From NCBI GenBank assembly GCA_905214325.1, contig CAJMLT010000008.1:1-46763 (forward strand): a stretch of 46,763 nucleotides of DNA, in the 5' to 3' direction. Below the pieces are notes generated by a model, which saw only the letters and a list, made by a program, of their open reading frames with translations, was not told the origin of the DNA and did no database searches. A program made the position numbers and the translations under genes. Shown piece after piece: positions 10,093 through 17,108 of the stretch (its first letter is position 1; every line of letters begins with the position of its first letter). Source of the DNA: an uncultured bacterium. Its GTDB lineage: Bacteria; Actinomycetota; Coriobacteriia; Coriobacteriales; Eggerthellaceae.

Positions 10093-10103
10093 CCCCCCCC
10101 CCC
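10093..10103 (-). repeat. homopolymeric tract of 11 G at the lipoprotein RBS
   Basis: On the coding (minus) strand eleven consecutive G residues end 7 nt before the ATG at 10085, occupying the Shine-Dalgarno position. No other run of this length was noticed in the window. Such tracts gain or lose bases by slipped-strand mispairing, so the tract could change translation of the lipoprotein and, by coupling, of the diguanylate cyclase. Confidence 0.8.
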
Positions 10104-10162
10104 GCAAAACCCGGATGGACGCCACTGATCGACGTACGCATCAAGGTGCAACCATATGTTTG

Positions 10163-10303
10163 TCAATCAACCACGCGAAGGCCACCATGGGCTCCACGGC
10201 GATGGCAAAATCGGATATGAATGCGTGAAGAATTTTCGGTTTCCGCACCATCGCAACACCGACCGACCGCATGAACCACCGAGCGTAACCGCACCGCCGT
10301 CAT
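10163..10303 (-). CDS. possible 46-residue leader ORF between riboswitch and lipoprotein
   Basis: The frame starts MTAVRLRSVVHAVGRCCDG and ends GGLRVVD. It is preceded by AAGGAG with 8 nt spacing, a far better ribosome binding site than that of the lipoprotein gene itself. It is rich in Arg and His, has no membrane segment or recognised domain, and stops 77 nt before the lipoprotein ATG. It may be a real small protein, a translated leader that couples riboswitch output to the operon, or a chance frame. The strong Shine-Dalgarno is the main support. Confidence 0.4.
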   Translation of the reverse strand: MTAVRLRSVVHAVGRCCDGAETENSSRIHIRFCHRRGAHGGLRVVD

Positions 10304-10352
10304 GTCGATCGCTCCTTATGAGAGAAAGCGACACCCCTGATAACCAAAATGA

Positions 10353-10402
10353 ATTTCGCTGAAGCAGTCTTCGGAATACCCCGTCGGAGAGTCAAGCGAA
10401 AT
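10353..10402 (-). promoter_or_regulatory. candidate riboswitch expression platform hairpin
   Basis: Immediately 3' of the aptamer, ATTTCGCT (10395-10402) can pair perfectly with AGCGAAAT (10353-10360), followed by TTCATTTTGG. The 5' arm directly abuts the TTGC that closes the aptamer, so ligand binding could compete with or stabilise this stem. The T-rich tail is weak for a terminator, so whether control is transcriptional or translational is unclear. Confidence 0.4.
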
Positions 10403-10482
10403 GCAACTGGCTGACTTCCTCGTACGAGGGAAGCCCCTATAGTTTTGCGCCGCCGCCTTTCAACGGGTTTGCCAAATATTGA
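10403..10482 (-). ncRNA. c-di-GMP-I (GEMM) riboswitch aptamer
   Basis: The minus strand reads GGCAAACCCGTT, a GAAA tetraloop, GGCGGCGGCGCAAA, then CTATAGGGG, a CTTCCCTCG/CGAGGAAG hairpin, TCAGCCAG and TTGC. This order (GCAAACC, GAAA-capped helix, CGCAAA, TATAGGG, second helix, CAGCC...TTGC) is the GEMM-I class architecture as I know it. Two positions near the core (GGCGCAAAACTATAG instead of the commoner GACGCAAAGCTATAG) deviate. It lies just downstream of a good promoter and about 320 nt before the lipoprotein/diguanylate cyclase operon, so it would let c-di-GMP control synthesis of the enzyme that makes it. Confidence 0.82.
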
Positions 10483-10489
10483 TACGGTT

Positions 10490-10518
10490 ATGATACGTTG
10501 CTCTCCTGAAGATTACAA
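10490..10518 (-). promoter_or_regulatory. promoter of the riboswitch-lipoprotein-diguanylate cyclase operon
   Basis: The -35 box TTGTAA (10513-10518) and the -10 box TATCAT (10490-10495) are separated by exactly 17 bp. Transcription would begin near 10482-10484, at the 5' edge of the GEMM aptamer, which supports both calls. Confidence 0.65.
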
Positions 10519-10611
10519 CGGACAATCGGTGATTTTCTCTCACCTCTTCCCAGATGGCCGAAATGGGCAATCACCTTCGGACGCTATCGGTATCGCTGAT
10601 CGAAAACACCC

Positions 10612-11454
10612 TCACCCCGCGGTCATCACCTGCAACACGTCTGCTATGTCGGCATCGATGCAGCAGGAACGAGCTGCCAGTTCGCGGGGTACCTGTGCCT
10701 CACCGAGATTGATGCTCACGTAGCGGGCATCGGCGTTGAACGCGGCCATATGCCAGAACGGATACTTGATGATGCCCGGCGTATTGCTCCCCACCCCCAG
10801 TTCCAGCAAGACCATCTTGCCACCACCGCAACGGCGGAGAAACGCACTATACCGATCCGAGGCGCGATGCCACCCCTCGTCTTCCACGAAAGACGCATCC
10901 ACTCTCAGGTTCATGGTCAACAGAGCCCCACATCTCGGACACACGGGAACGAGAGACGAGGGAATGCGCATATCCCGCTGCTCTACCACCATGCTCCGTA
11001 TCACGCCCTCGTTGTCATACGTGACAGGAGAACAGGGTCCAGAGCACTGGAACAGACCGTAATCGCCCTGCGTGTAAAACAGGCGCTCCTTATCGAATCC
11101 CCCCTTCTGAAACCAATGATCGACATTGGTGGTCAAGATGAAATAATCCTTATCCCCGATAAGTTTTTTCAGATCCGCATAGACCGCCGGCACGGGCGAT
11201 TCGTAGCGGTTACACATGATGTAGCGGCTCCAATAGGCCCAGTACTCCTCCGGTGTTTCATAGGGATAGAACCCACCGGAATACATATCATGGAACCCGT
11301 AGCGTTGCTCGAAGTCGGCGAAAAGATGCCGGAACCGCTCTCCCGCATAGGTGAATCCCGCCGATGCGGAAAGGCCGGCACCGGCACCCACCAAAACGGA
11401 GTCGGCATCATCCAGCATACGCAGGACACGTGCGATCTCAGTCGAGTAGCCCAC
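10612..11454 (-). CDS. class M sirtuin (SirTM), NAD-dependent protein ADP-ribosyltransferase/deacylase-like
   Basis: A 280-residue Sir2-fold protein. Visible elements are the NAD-binding VGAGAGLSASAGF, LTTNVDHWFQKGGF (equivalent of the TQNxD loop), TQGDYGLFQC with Gln where classical sirtuins have the catalytic His, a zinc ribbon C-x3-C...CPRC, and the late ELGVGSNTPGIIKYPFW. Those features are typical of the SirTM class that ADP-ribosylates lipoylated GcvH-L in streptococci and staphylococci (family knowledge). The GTG at 11454 is chosen because GAGGAG precedes it by 7 nt and the upstream frame lacks sirtuin sequence. The gene overlaps the macrodomain gene stop by 17 bp, indicating translational coupling. 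No gcvH-L or lipoate ligase gene is adjacent, so its target here is unknown. Confidence 0.88.
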   Translation of the reverse strand: MGYSTEIARVLRMLDDADSVLVGAGAGLSASAGFTYAGERFRHLFADFEQRYGFHDMYSGGFYPYETPEEYWAYWSRYIMCNRYESPVPAVYADLKKLIGDKDYFILTTNVDHWFQKGGFDKERLFYTQGDYGLFQCSGPCSPVTYDNEGVIRSMVVEQRDMRIPSSLVPVCPRCGALLTMNLRVDASFVEDEGWHRASDRYSAFLRRCGGGKMVLLELGVGSNTPGIIKYPFWHMAAFNADARYVSINLGEAQVPRELAARSCCIDADIADVLQVMTAG

Positions 11455-12211
11455 GGTACAACTCCTCATCTCTATCGGTGAACACATCGAACACCACTTC
11501 CAAGGGTGATTCGTCCGCCTCTTGGCAACGGATGACGGTATCGAGGGCGATACGTGCCGCCTCCTCATCGGGGAAACCGAATACCCCGGTGGAGATGCAG
11601 CAGAACGCAACGCTACCCAACCCCCCAGCGCGAGCCGCTTCATAACAAGCCCGGTAGCTCGACGCCAACTGTTCGCAGTGCTCTCGGGTAAGGGGACCCA
11701 TCACATGAGGACCAACAGTGTGGATCACGTGGCTGCAGGGAAGGTTGTAGGCCTGTGTCACCTTAGCCCGACCCACCGGTTCGGGGTGCCCCTGCGCCCG
11801 CATGAGGCGGTCGCATTCGGTCCGCAACTGTACGCCTGAAAACGTATGGATCGCATTGTCAATGCAGGAATGGCACGGGGACCAGCATCCCGTCATGGCA
11901 CTGTTGGCCGCATTCACGATCGCGTCACAGGCAAGTGAAGTGATGTCACCGCGCCACAGGCGCAGATGCGCCGACACCGAAGCGATGTCGTGCAAATGGG
12001 TTACCCCCCTATCATCCCTTTCTTCCCGAAGATACGCATCTTGAAGGTCCAACACCTCGGGATCCGGCAGACCCGCCGGCCTCACGTTCATGATCGATCG
12101 CAAAAGGCGACGTTGTCCCTCTTCGTCCACCGGTATGGTGACATGTGAAAAAGGACCCCCTTCCGCTTGGAAGGCCTTGATGAGAGCTCTTCGTTTTCCT
12201 TCGTCGGCCAT
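11438..12211 (-). CDS. zinc-type macrodomain protein-ADP-ribose hydrolase
   Basis: A 257-residue protein with an N-terminal helical extension (about 75 residues), then a macrodomain. LWRGDITSLACDAIVNAAN binds ADP-ribose, GCWSPCHSCIDNAIH carries the Cys/His cluster of the zinc-containing macrodomains, and HTVGPHV and STGVFGFPDEEAA complete the ligand site. Its presumed role is to remove ADP-ribose added by the partner sirtuin encoded directly downstream with a 17-bp overlap. An ATG at 12235 is also in frame, but it lies only 7 nt from a 13-bp GC-rich hairpin. The ATG at 12211 has AAAGGA about 13 nt upstream and is preferred, with some doubt. Confidence 0.88.
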   Translation of the reverse strand: MADEGKRRALIKAFQAEGGPFSHVTIPVDEEGQRRLLRSIMNVRPAGLPDPEVLDLQDAYLREERDDRGVTHLHDIASVSAHLRLWRGDITSLACDAIVNAANSAMTGCWSPCHSCIDNAIHTFSGVQLRTECDRLMRAQGHPEPVGRAKVTQAYNLPCSHVIHTVGPHVMGPLTREHCEQLASSYRACYEAARAGGLGSVAFCCISTGVFGFPDEEAARIALDTVIRCQEADESPLEVVFDVFTDRDEELYRGLLD

Positions 12212-12242
12212 GCGGCACCGCACATCCTTTCCCATCTACGAA

Positions 12243-12274
12243 CACCCGCCCGGGGCATTCACCCCGGGCGGGTG
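12243..12274 (-). terminator. 13-bp GC-rich hairpin between MBL-like gene and macrodomain gene
   Basis: A perfect inverted repeat, cacccgcccgggg (12243-12255) and ccccgggcgggtg (12262-12274), with a six-base loop. No T run follows on the minus strand, so it may be a weak or Rho-aided terminator, an mRNA-stabilising 3' end, or a partial barrier before the macro/sirtuin pair. Confidence 0.5.
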
Positions 12275-12296
12275 CGCGAACCACTTCGGCGTTTCG

Positions 12297-13091
12297 CTAT
12301 GCGCCGAAGAAGAATCCGGTCGTCATGTCGAGATAATTCTCCCCTGCGTATTCGGGATACTTCGTCTCAACCGTCTGCTTGAACGATGCCGCATTGTCAC
12401 TCCGTGCAGCGATACCCTTCAAATCCTCCAGATAGGCAATCTTGGCCTGCGCGTCTTTCTGGTCCTCAGGGGTGTAGTGAGACGTCAGGATGAAGGCGAA
12501 ATCGCGATCGATGAAATCCTGCAACTGCGCGATGAGGGCGTCGGCGTGCTGGCCTCCGGCGACGATGGAGTGGCAGTCATGACCCATCATGTGGATATAG
12601 ACGGCATCGAGTGCGGGAATTTCGATGTCGAAGGCATCATCGTTGGGCACGATTTTCATGGTTGTGCCGGCCAGCGTCAACGTATCGCCCTCGATGAAGT
12701 TACTCACCTGCGGAAGGGAGGCATCGAACGCCTCACCGAATGCAGTGGCGAACGAGTCGATGAGAGCCTTACCGCCACCGGTATGACCGTATGTATCGGC
12801 CTCATGTGTGGCATACACCGGAGTTCCCTCGAGAAAGGTAGCCCCCGCCATGTGATAGGACGCGACGATGCCTTCGATGGTGATGGCGTTGGTGCGCAAG
12901 TATTCTTCGAGCTCGGCGATGTTGTCGAAGAAGCACGGGTATTCGATAACGAAGCCGCGACCGTCGTTTTCGACGATGAACACCTCGTTGTCGATGGGAT
13001 CGTTGGTCTGATACGCGTGGAGACGCAAACCGTTTCGTTCGTAGATGCGCATGGTACCCTTGCCGAGTGTCTTAGTGGTGAACCGAGTCAT
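12297..13091 (-). CDS. metallo-beta-lactamase-fold protein lacking the HxHxDH motif
   Basis: A 264-residue protein with the overall order of an MBL-fold hydrolase: an early strand pair (NEVFIVENDGRGFVIEYP), AVYIHMMGHDCHSIVAGG at the place of the third metal ligand, and FILTSHYTPED near the end. At the position of the HxHxDH signature it reads VASYHMAGATFL, so most first-site ligands are absent. It may bind one metal, have another chemistry, or be non-catalytic. AAGGAG precedes the ATG at 13091 and defines the start; a GTG at 13118 is less likely. It is divergent from an HxlR regulator gene and has a good promoter overlapped by an inverted repeat, suggesting control by that regulator, possibly in response to electrophile or redox stress (inference). 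Confidence 0.7.
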   Translation of the reverse strand: MTRFTTKTLGKGTMRIYERNGLRLHAYQTNDPIDNEVFIVENDGRGFVIEYPCFFDNIAELEEYLRTNAITIEGIVASYHMAGATFLEGTPVYATHEADTYGHTGGGKALIDSFATAFGEAFDASLPQVSNFIEGDTLTLAGTTMKIVPNDDAFDIEIPALDAVYIHMMGHDCHSIVAGGQHADALIAQLQDFIDRDFAFILTSHYTPEDQKDAQAKIAYLEDLKGIAARSDNAASFKQTVETKYPEYAGENYLDMTTGFFFGA

Positions 13092-13145
13092 TATTCTGCT
13101 CCTTTTTTCTAATTCCAATCGTTCATACGACGTGATGATGCTGTT

Positions 13146-13174
13146 ATTCTAAAAAGCAGACTTTTATTTTGTAA
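13146..13174 (-). promoter_or_regulatory. promoter of the MBL-fold gene
   Basis: The -35 box TTACAA (13169-13174) and the -10 box TAGAAT (13146-13151) have a 17-bp spacer. The -35 box is overlapped by the left arm of the inverted repeat at 13171-13201. Confidence 0.65.
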
Positions 13175-13201
13175 GTAACCACTAATTTATTAGGTACTTA
13201 C
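13171..13201. promoter_or_regulatory. candidate HxlR operator
   Basis: GTAAGTAACC (13171-13180) and GGTACTTAC (13193-13201) form an imperfect inverted repeat around an AT-rich centre in the divergent intergenic region. The repeat overlaps the -35 box of the MBL-like gene and lies upstream of the HxlR gene, where a repressor could control both genes. GTAAGTA-type half sites are reported for YodB/HxlR-family regulators; assignment here is inference. Confidence 0.5.
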
Positions 13202-13234
13202 CTATTTGTAGGTATCCGTATGTTGGGAGTCTTT

Positions 13235-13570
13235 ATGCTAACGAAAGAGGAATTGCCCGCCTGCCCGGTAGCCACCACCTTGCTTCTCATCGGCAACAAG
13301 TGGAAGATATTCATCCTGCAGCGGCTCATGGACCGTACCTATCGCTTCAACGAACTGCGCCGTTCCATAGAAGGCATCAGCGAAAAAGTGCTCACGGACA
13401 ATCTGCGGGCGCTCGAAGCCGACGGAGTCATCACCCGCACCGTCTTTCCCGAAGTGCCGCCCCATGTGGAATATTCCCTCAGCGAAATAGGGGAATCCAT
13501 GCGCCCCATCATCGATAGCCTGTATCAATGGGGTGCCGATTACCAAAAGATGATGGGGAAAACAGACTGA
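13235..13570 (+). CDS. HxlR-family winged-helix transcriptional regulator
   Basis: A 111-residue HxlR/MarR-superfamily DNA-binding protein. It shows CPVATTLLLIGNKWKIFIL at the N-terminus, YRFNELRRSIEGISEKVLTDNLRALEADG as the recognition helix region, and VEYSLSEIGESMRPIIDSLYQWG in the dimerisation helix. The N-terminal Cys sits where YodB-type members carry their redox-sensing cysteine. ATG 13235 has GGGAG five bases upstream; ATG 13220 is an alternative with a weaker AGG. It is divergent from the MBL-like gene, and the inverted repeat between them is the likely operator. Confidence 0.9.
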   Translation: MLTKEELPACPVATTLLLIGNKWKIFILQRLMDRTYRFNELRRSIEGISEKVLTDNLRALEADGVITRTVFPEVPPHVEYSLSEIGESMRPIIDSLYQWGADYQKMMGKTD

Positions 13571-13618
13571 GCGCCGATCGGGGTGGCAGCGTGTATCGGT
13601 TGACGATGAGCCGGATGT

Positions 13619-15313
13619 TCAGTTCTTCTCCAAGCGGAGGATGGTGTAATACCCTCGATCATAGGGCTGGAAGAAGCACTGCTTCGAAATGATATCGACA
13701 TCGTCACGAGAGCTGAGATCGCGCACGTCGGTGGGGGTTTTGCTGCTGGTGGTGGCGCCCAGAACCCAGATCGTTCCCTGATAGCCGTCGAGCACTTCAT
13801 TCCAGTTCTTGATGATCTTCAACGTGGGAGCATACGCCTCATAGGCGGCACCCCAACTTGCCCCCTGCCAATTGAGGTAATACTGAGGGATATAGGGTAA
13901 TTCAACCGAGGTCACCCCTTCGATACCGATATCGGACGATACGACCAAGTCCCCCACTTCCCAATTCTCCTCGAGATGGTCGGCGAAAGCCGTATTGGCG
14001 GACGAATAATCATCCCTGAGCATGAGAACCTGATGGAAGAGGGAAAGGATCAGAAAAAGCACGCAGAACACCGCCGTGATGGCCTTCGAGTCGATGGAAA
14101 CGAAAACCCAGGCGGTAAACAGGAGAAGCGGCCCGATACACACGAACAGATAGCGTGGATAGAGCATCGAAGACCCCAGAATAACCGATGCCGCTACGAC
14201 GATGACGAGCGACGCGATATAGGTGCTCAACGCCAGCGTGGCTCCGAGGTTGCGCGACGACAACAGCACATCTTTGACGTGACGACGGGGAGCAGAGCAT
14301 TCGTTTCGGCGATGACGATACGCCCTGAAGCGTCGCACCAAAACCACTGCCACCCACAAGGCGAACAGAGCCGCCACGACCCCGAGAGCGATGATGAAGA
14401 TGAACGCCTCCTCACCGTAGTCGCCCACCGCAGCATAGGTGACCTGCATGGTGACCAGAGGATAGCGCACTATCTGAAACAGCGTATCGGGAAAGGCGAA
14501 GTTCACCCAATAGCTGTTCGAGACGACACCGACCTGATTGAAAAGGACGATCAGCCAAGGAGCGAACAGGGCCACCTGAACAGCGGCCTGAACGACAAAG
14601 ATGATCAAATCCCGTTTCGCCGAGGAGCGTTTGGCGATCAGGAACACCAGCAGCATCGCATTGATGATGAACGCACTCAGAAGGCTGAAGTAATGTAAAT
14701 AGGCCGCACAGATACTGGCGATGAAGAACACGACCCAAAAGTGCAGCGGTGTCGGAAGAGGGACGGCTTTCATCCCGGCGGCCTTGCGCCCGCCCGAATA
14801 GGAAAGGGTACCATCGGCCGCGCCCGTACGACAGGAAGCCCCCGTTGGCTTCATGGCTCGCCCGAGCCTTTCCCTCGTAAGCATCAGGCGGATGATGCGA
14901 TAGGCGTATATCCACGCCAACATGACGCAAAACGTCGCCCATGAATACATTCTGATCTCAATGGAGAGAAAGGAAACGTAGGGCATGAAAAGCGCCAGAA
15001 AGGAAAACAGCAAACCGATGCGGTAGCCGAAATCCCGCCTGAGATGGGTTAGCCCCAAGGCCGCCGTGGCAACGGCGCCTGCAACCGTGAAGATCCGATA
15101 GACGGCTATATCGCCGCCGGTGATGAGCTGCAGAACGTGAAGAGCCCAATAGAACAAAACCGGATGTACATCGGATGAGCCGATACGCCATATATTGGCA
15201 AAGGACTTATCGGCTATGGCAACCGAATAGCTTTCGTCGAACCAAACCTGACCATGAAACGCGCCCGTCAGAAGAAACGCCGCGCCAACGACCAGAAGCG
15301 CGCCGTGAAGCAC
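13619..15313 (-). CDS. polytopic membrane glycosyltransferase (GT39/ArnT-like)
   Basis: A 564-residue integral membrane protein with about ten to twelve hydrophobic helices. The first extracytoplasmic loop has WFDESYSVA, holding the acidic DE pair expected of GT-C glycosyltransferases, followed by SSDVHPVLFYW. It likely moves a sugar from a polyprenyl-phosphate carrier onto a protein or wall polymer at the outer face. A long polar loop (about residues 145-190) and a soluble C-terminal domain follow family layout. The start is uncertain: the GTG at 15313 has no good Shine-Dalgarno, and the frame remains open upstream to a stop at 15443-15445 without any ATG, GTG or TTG. The true N-terminus may therefore use an unusual start or be disrupted. 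Confidence 0.8.
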   Translation of the reverse strand: MLHGALLVVGAAFLLTGAFHGQVWFDESYSVAIADKSFANIWRIGSSDVHPVLFYWALHVLQLITGGDIAVYRIFTVAGAVATAALGLTHLRRDFGYRIGLLFSFLALFMPYVSFLSIEIRMYSWATFCVMLAWIYAYRIIRLMLTRERLGRAMKPTGASCRTGAADGTLSYSGGRKAAGMKAVPLPTPLHFWVVFFIASICAAYLHYFSLLSAFIINAMLLVFLIAKRSSAKRDLIIFVVQAAVQVALFAPWLIVLFNQVGVVSNSYWVNFAFPDTLFQIVRYPLVTMQVTYAAVGDYGEEAFIFIIALGVVAALFALWVAVVLVRRFRAYRHRRNECSAPRRHVKDVLLSSRNLGATLALSTYIASLVIVVAASVILGSSMLYPRYLFVCIGPLLLFTAWVFVSIDSKAITAVFCVLFLILSLFHQVLMLRDDYSSANTAFADHLEENWEVGDLVVSSDIGIEGVTSVELPYIPQYYLNWQGASWGAAYEAYAPTLKIIKNWNEVLDGYQGTIWVLGATTSSKTPTDVRDLSSRDDVDIISKQCFFQPYDRGYYTILRLEKN

Positions 15314-15571
15314 CTTGGAGGAAAGGATCGTGTGTGTGGTTTCTTTCGTAGGTTTCCCTGTCGTCTGCTCAGACGGATCCGACTCCGCCGCACCCTGCTT
15401 CGGATACGGGAGTGCTCTACCGTCTCTGCTCTTGTATGAATATCATTCGGGAAAATTTTATTCGGATACATCCCGCCGAAGAGCGAGACCACGCGCTCTC
15501 CATAAGACCTGCATCGTTGATCGAGGCCACCCTCACACATCCGCTTCGCCCCTTTGTCCGAAAAAACCGAA
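15314..15571. other. intergenic region upstream of the GT39-like gene
   Basis: No gene is supported here. The minus strand carries the open extension of the glycosyltransferase frame (15314-15442) and AT-rich sequence near 15433-15475 that could hold its promoter. A small AGAGCG/CGCTCT inverted repeat lies near 15481-15500. The ALDH terminator adjoins it on the right. Confidence 0.4.
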
Positions 15572-15589
15572 AGCCCCTTTTCAGGGGCT
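15572..15589 (-). terminator. intrinsic terminator of the FIST-aldehyde dehydrogenase operon
   Basis: On the minus strand a 7-bp stem AGCCCCT/AGGGGCT with a four-base loop is followed by TTCGGTTTTTTC. It lies about 50 nt after the aldehyde dehydrogenase stop. Confidence 0.85.
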
Positions 15590-15640
15590 CCCGGAAGTGA
15601 TGCGTTCCCCATACCAACAGGGACGACGGGTATCCGCACT

Positions 15641-17077
15641 CTAAATGGCGATTCCCTTCAATACGATGGTCTTGGTTCGCGTGACTTCGTCGAACGTGGT
15701 CTGAACCCCTTCGTTGCCGTAGCCGGAATACTTGTAGCCACCGAAAGGCATCTCGAAGCTGCGGAAGAAGCTGGCACCGTTGATGATGGCGCCACCACAC
15801 TCGAGACGCGCCGCAACATCGAAGGCGACCTTCTGATTTTCCGTGAACACGCAGCCGCAGAGACCGAAAATACTCGCATTGGCTATTTCGACCGCTTCGT
15901 CGACCGTGTCGAAACCGATGATCGGAACGACCGGCCCGAAAATCTCCAGATCCTTGGCGACATCGGCGGTCTTGGGAACATCGGTGATCACCGTGGGGGT
16001 GTAATAGGCGCCATCACGCTTGCCACCCAAAGCAATCTTTCCGCCCTGCTCCACCGTCAGGTTCACTTCCTCTTCCACCTTCTTGGCAGCGGATTCGGAA
16101 ATGAGACACGCCAACTGCGTAGCGGGGTCGGAGGGTTTGCCGACCTTGATCTTCTTGATACGGGCGATGGCTTTCTTGGTGAATTCGTCTTTCACGGAAT
16201 TGTGCACCAGGAAACGCTTGGACGCACAGCACACCTGTCCACAATTGTAGAAGCGACCCCATATCATTTCTTCCACGGCCAGATCGATGTCGGCATCTTC
16301 GCAGACGATGAAGGCATCATTACCGCCCAGCTCCAGCGCCAAATGCGCCAGATGGTCGGAGGCCACCTTGGCCGTTTCGATTCCGACTTCGGTCGACCCC
16401 GTCAGCGTGACGACATCGACATCGGGGTTGGAAGTGAGCCAATGACCCACCTTGCTGCCACGACCGGTGATGCAGCTCGCCGCACCCGGCGTGACACCCG
16501 CTTCGCAAAGCAACTGGGTCAGCATGCACAACGTCAGCGGATTGTCCGTAGACGGCTTCACGATAACCGAATTGCCCGCCAGCAACGCCGGGGCGACCTT
16601 CTGATCGAACAGGTCGCAGGGGAAGTTGAACGGAATGACCGCCGCCACGACACCGATGGGCTCGCGCTTCACCAGAAGGGTGTGGGCCTCCTGCCCCGTT
16701 TCCTGCTGACCGTAGATGATTTCGCCGTAAAGATGCTTCGCTCGCTCGGAGAAGGCCTTGAACGCGATGGGGATATTGGCGATTTCGGCCTTCGCCTCCG
16801 TAATGGGCTTGCCCGTCTCGCGCATGAGCGTGCGTGCCAGCTTCGCTTTATCCCGCTCCACCAGATCGACGAATTTGTTCATTATTTCGGCACGCTTGTG
16901 AACGGGCACCTGAGCCCACTTCTTCTGAGCGCGCTTCGCGGACGCAACGCAACGCTTCACGTCCGCTTCCGTGGCGCTGGGAACCGTATCGACCCGTTTA
17001 CCCGTGTCGGGATCCATGACGTCGATGGTGGCTCCGTCCTTGGAGTCGACCGGTTTTCCTGCGATAACCATTTTCAT
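15641..17077 (-). CDS. NAD(P)-dependent aldehyde dehydrogenase
   Basis: A 478-residue member of the ALDH superfamily, oxidising an aldehyde to the acid. It has VIPFNFPCDLFDQKVAPALLAG (cofactor loop), VKPSTDNP, TGSTEVG, the general base in LALELGGND, and the catalytic cysteine in NCGQVCCASKRF, all intact and at normal spacing. The substrate cannot be read from sequence; lactaldehyde/glycolaldehyde-type enzymes are closest in style. AAAGGA lies 7 nt before the ATG. It is the second gene of a two-gene unit with the FIST protein (31-bp gap) and ends at a strong terminator. Confidence 0.92.
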   Translation of the reverse strand: MKMVIAGKPVDSKDGATIDVMDPDTGKRVDTVPSATEADVKRCVASAKRAQKKWAQVPVHKRAEIMNKFVDLVERDKAKLARTLMRETGKPITEAKAEIANIPIAFKAFSERAKHLYGEIIYGQQETGQEAHTLLVKREPIGVVAAVIPFNFPCDLFDQKVAPALLAGNSVIVKPSTDNPLTLCMLTQLLCEAGVTPGAASCITGRGSKVGHWLTSNPDVDVVTLTGSTEVGIETAKVASDHLAHLALELGGNDAFIVCEDADIDLAVEEMIWGRFYNCGQVCCASKRFLVHNSVKDEFTKKAIARIKKIKVGKPSDPATQLACLISESAAKKVEEEVNLTVEQGGKIALGGKRDGAYYTPTVITDVPKTADVAKDLEIFGPVVPIIGFDTVDEAVEIANASIFGLCGCVFTENQKVAFDVAARLECGGAIINGASFFRSFEMPFGGYKYSGYGNEGVQTTFDEVTRTKTIVLKGIAI

Positions 17078-17108
17078 AAGATAATCCTTTCCCCTACCGA
17101 CACGGGCT

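Noticed and set aside
10086..10166. N-terminal extension of the lipoprotein from a TTG at 10166 through the G tract
   Set aside because: It would place about 27 polar residues before the lipoprotein signal peptide, and has no ribosome binding site.
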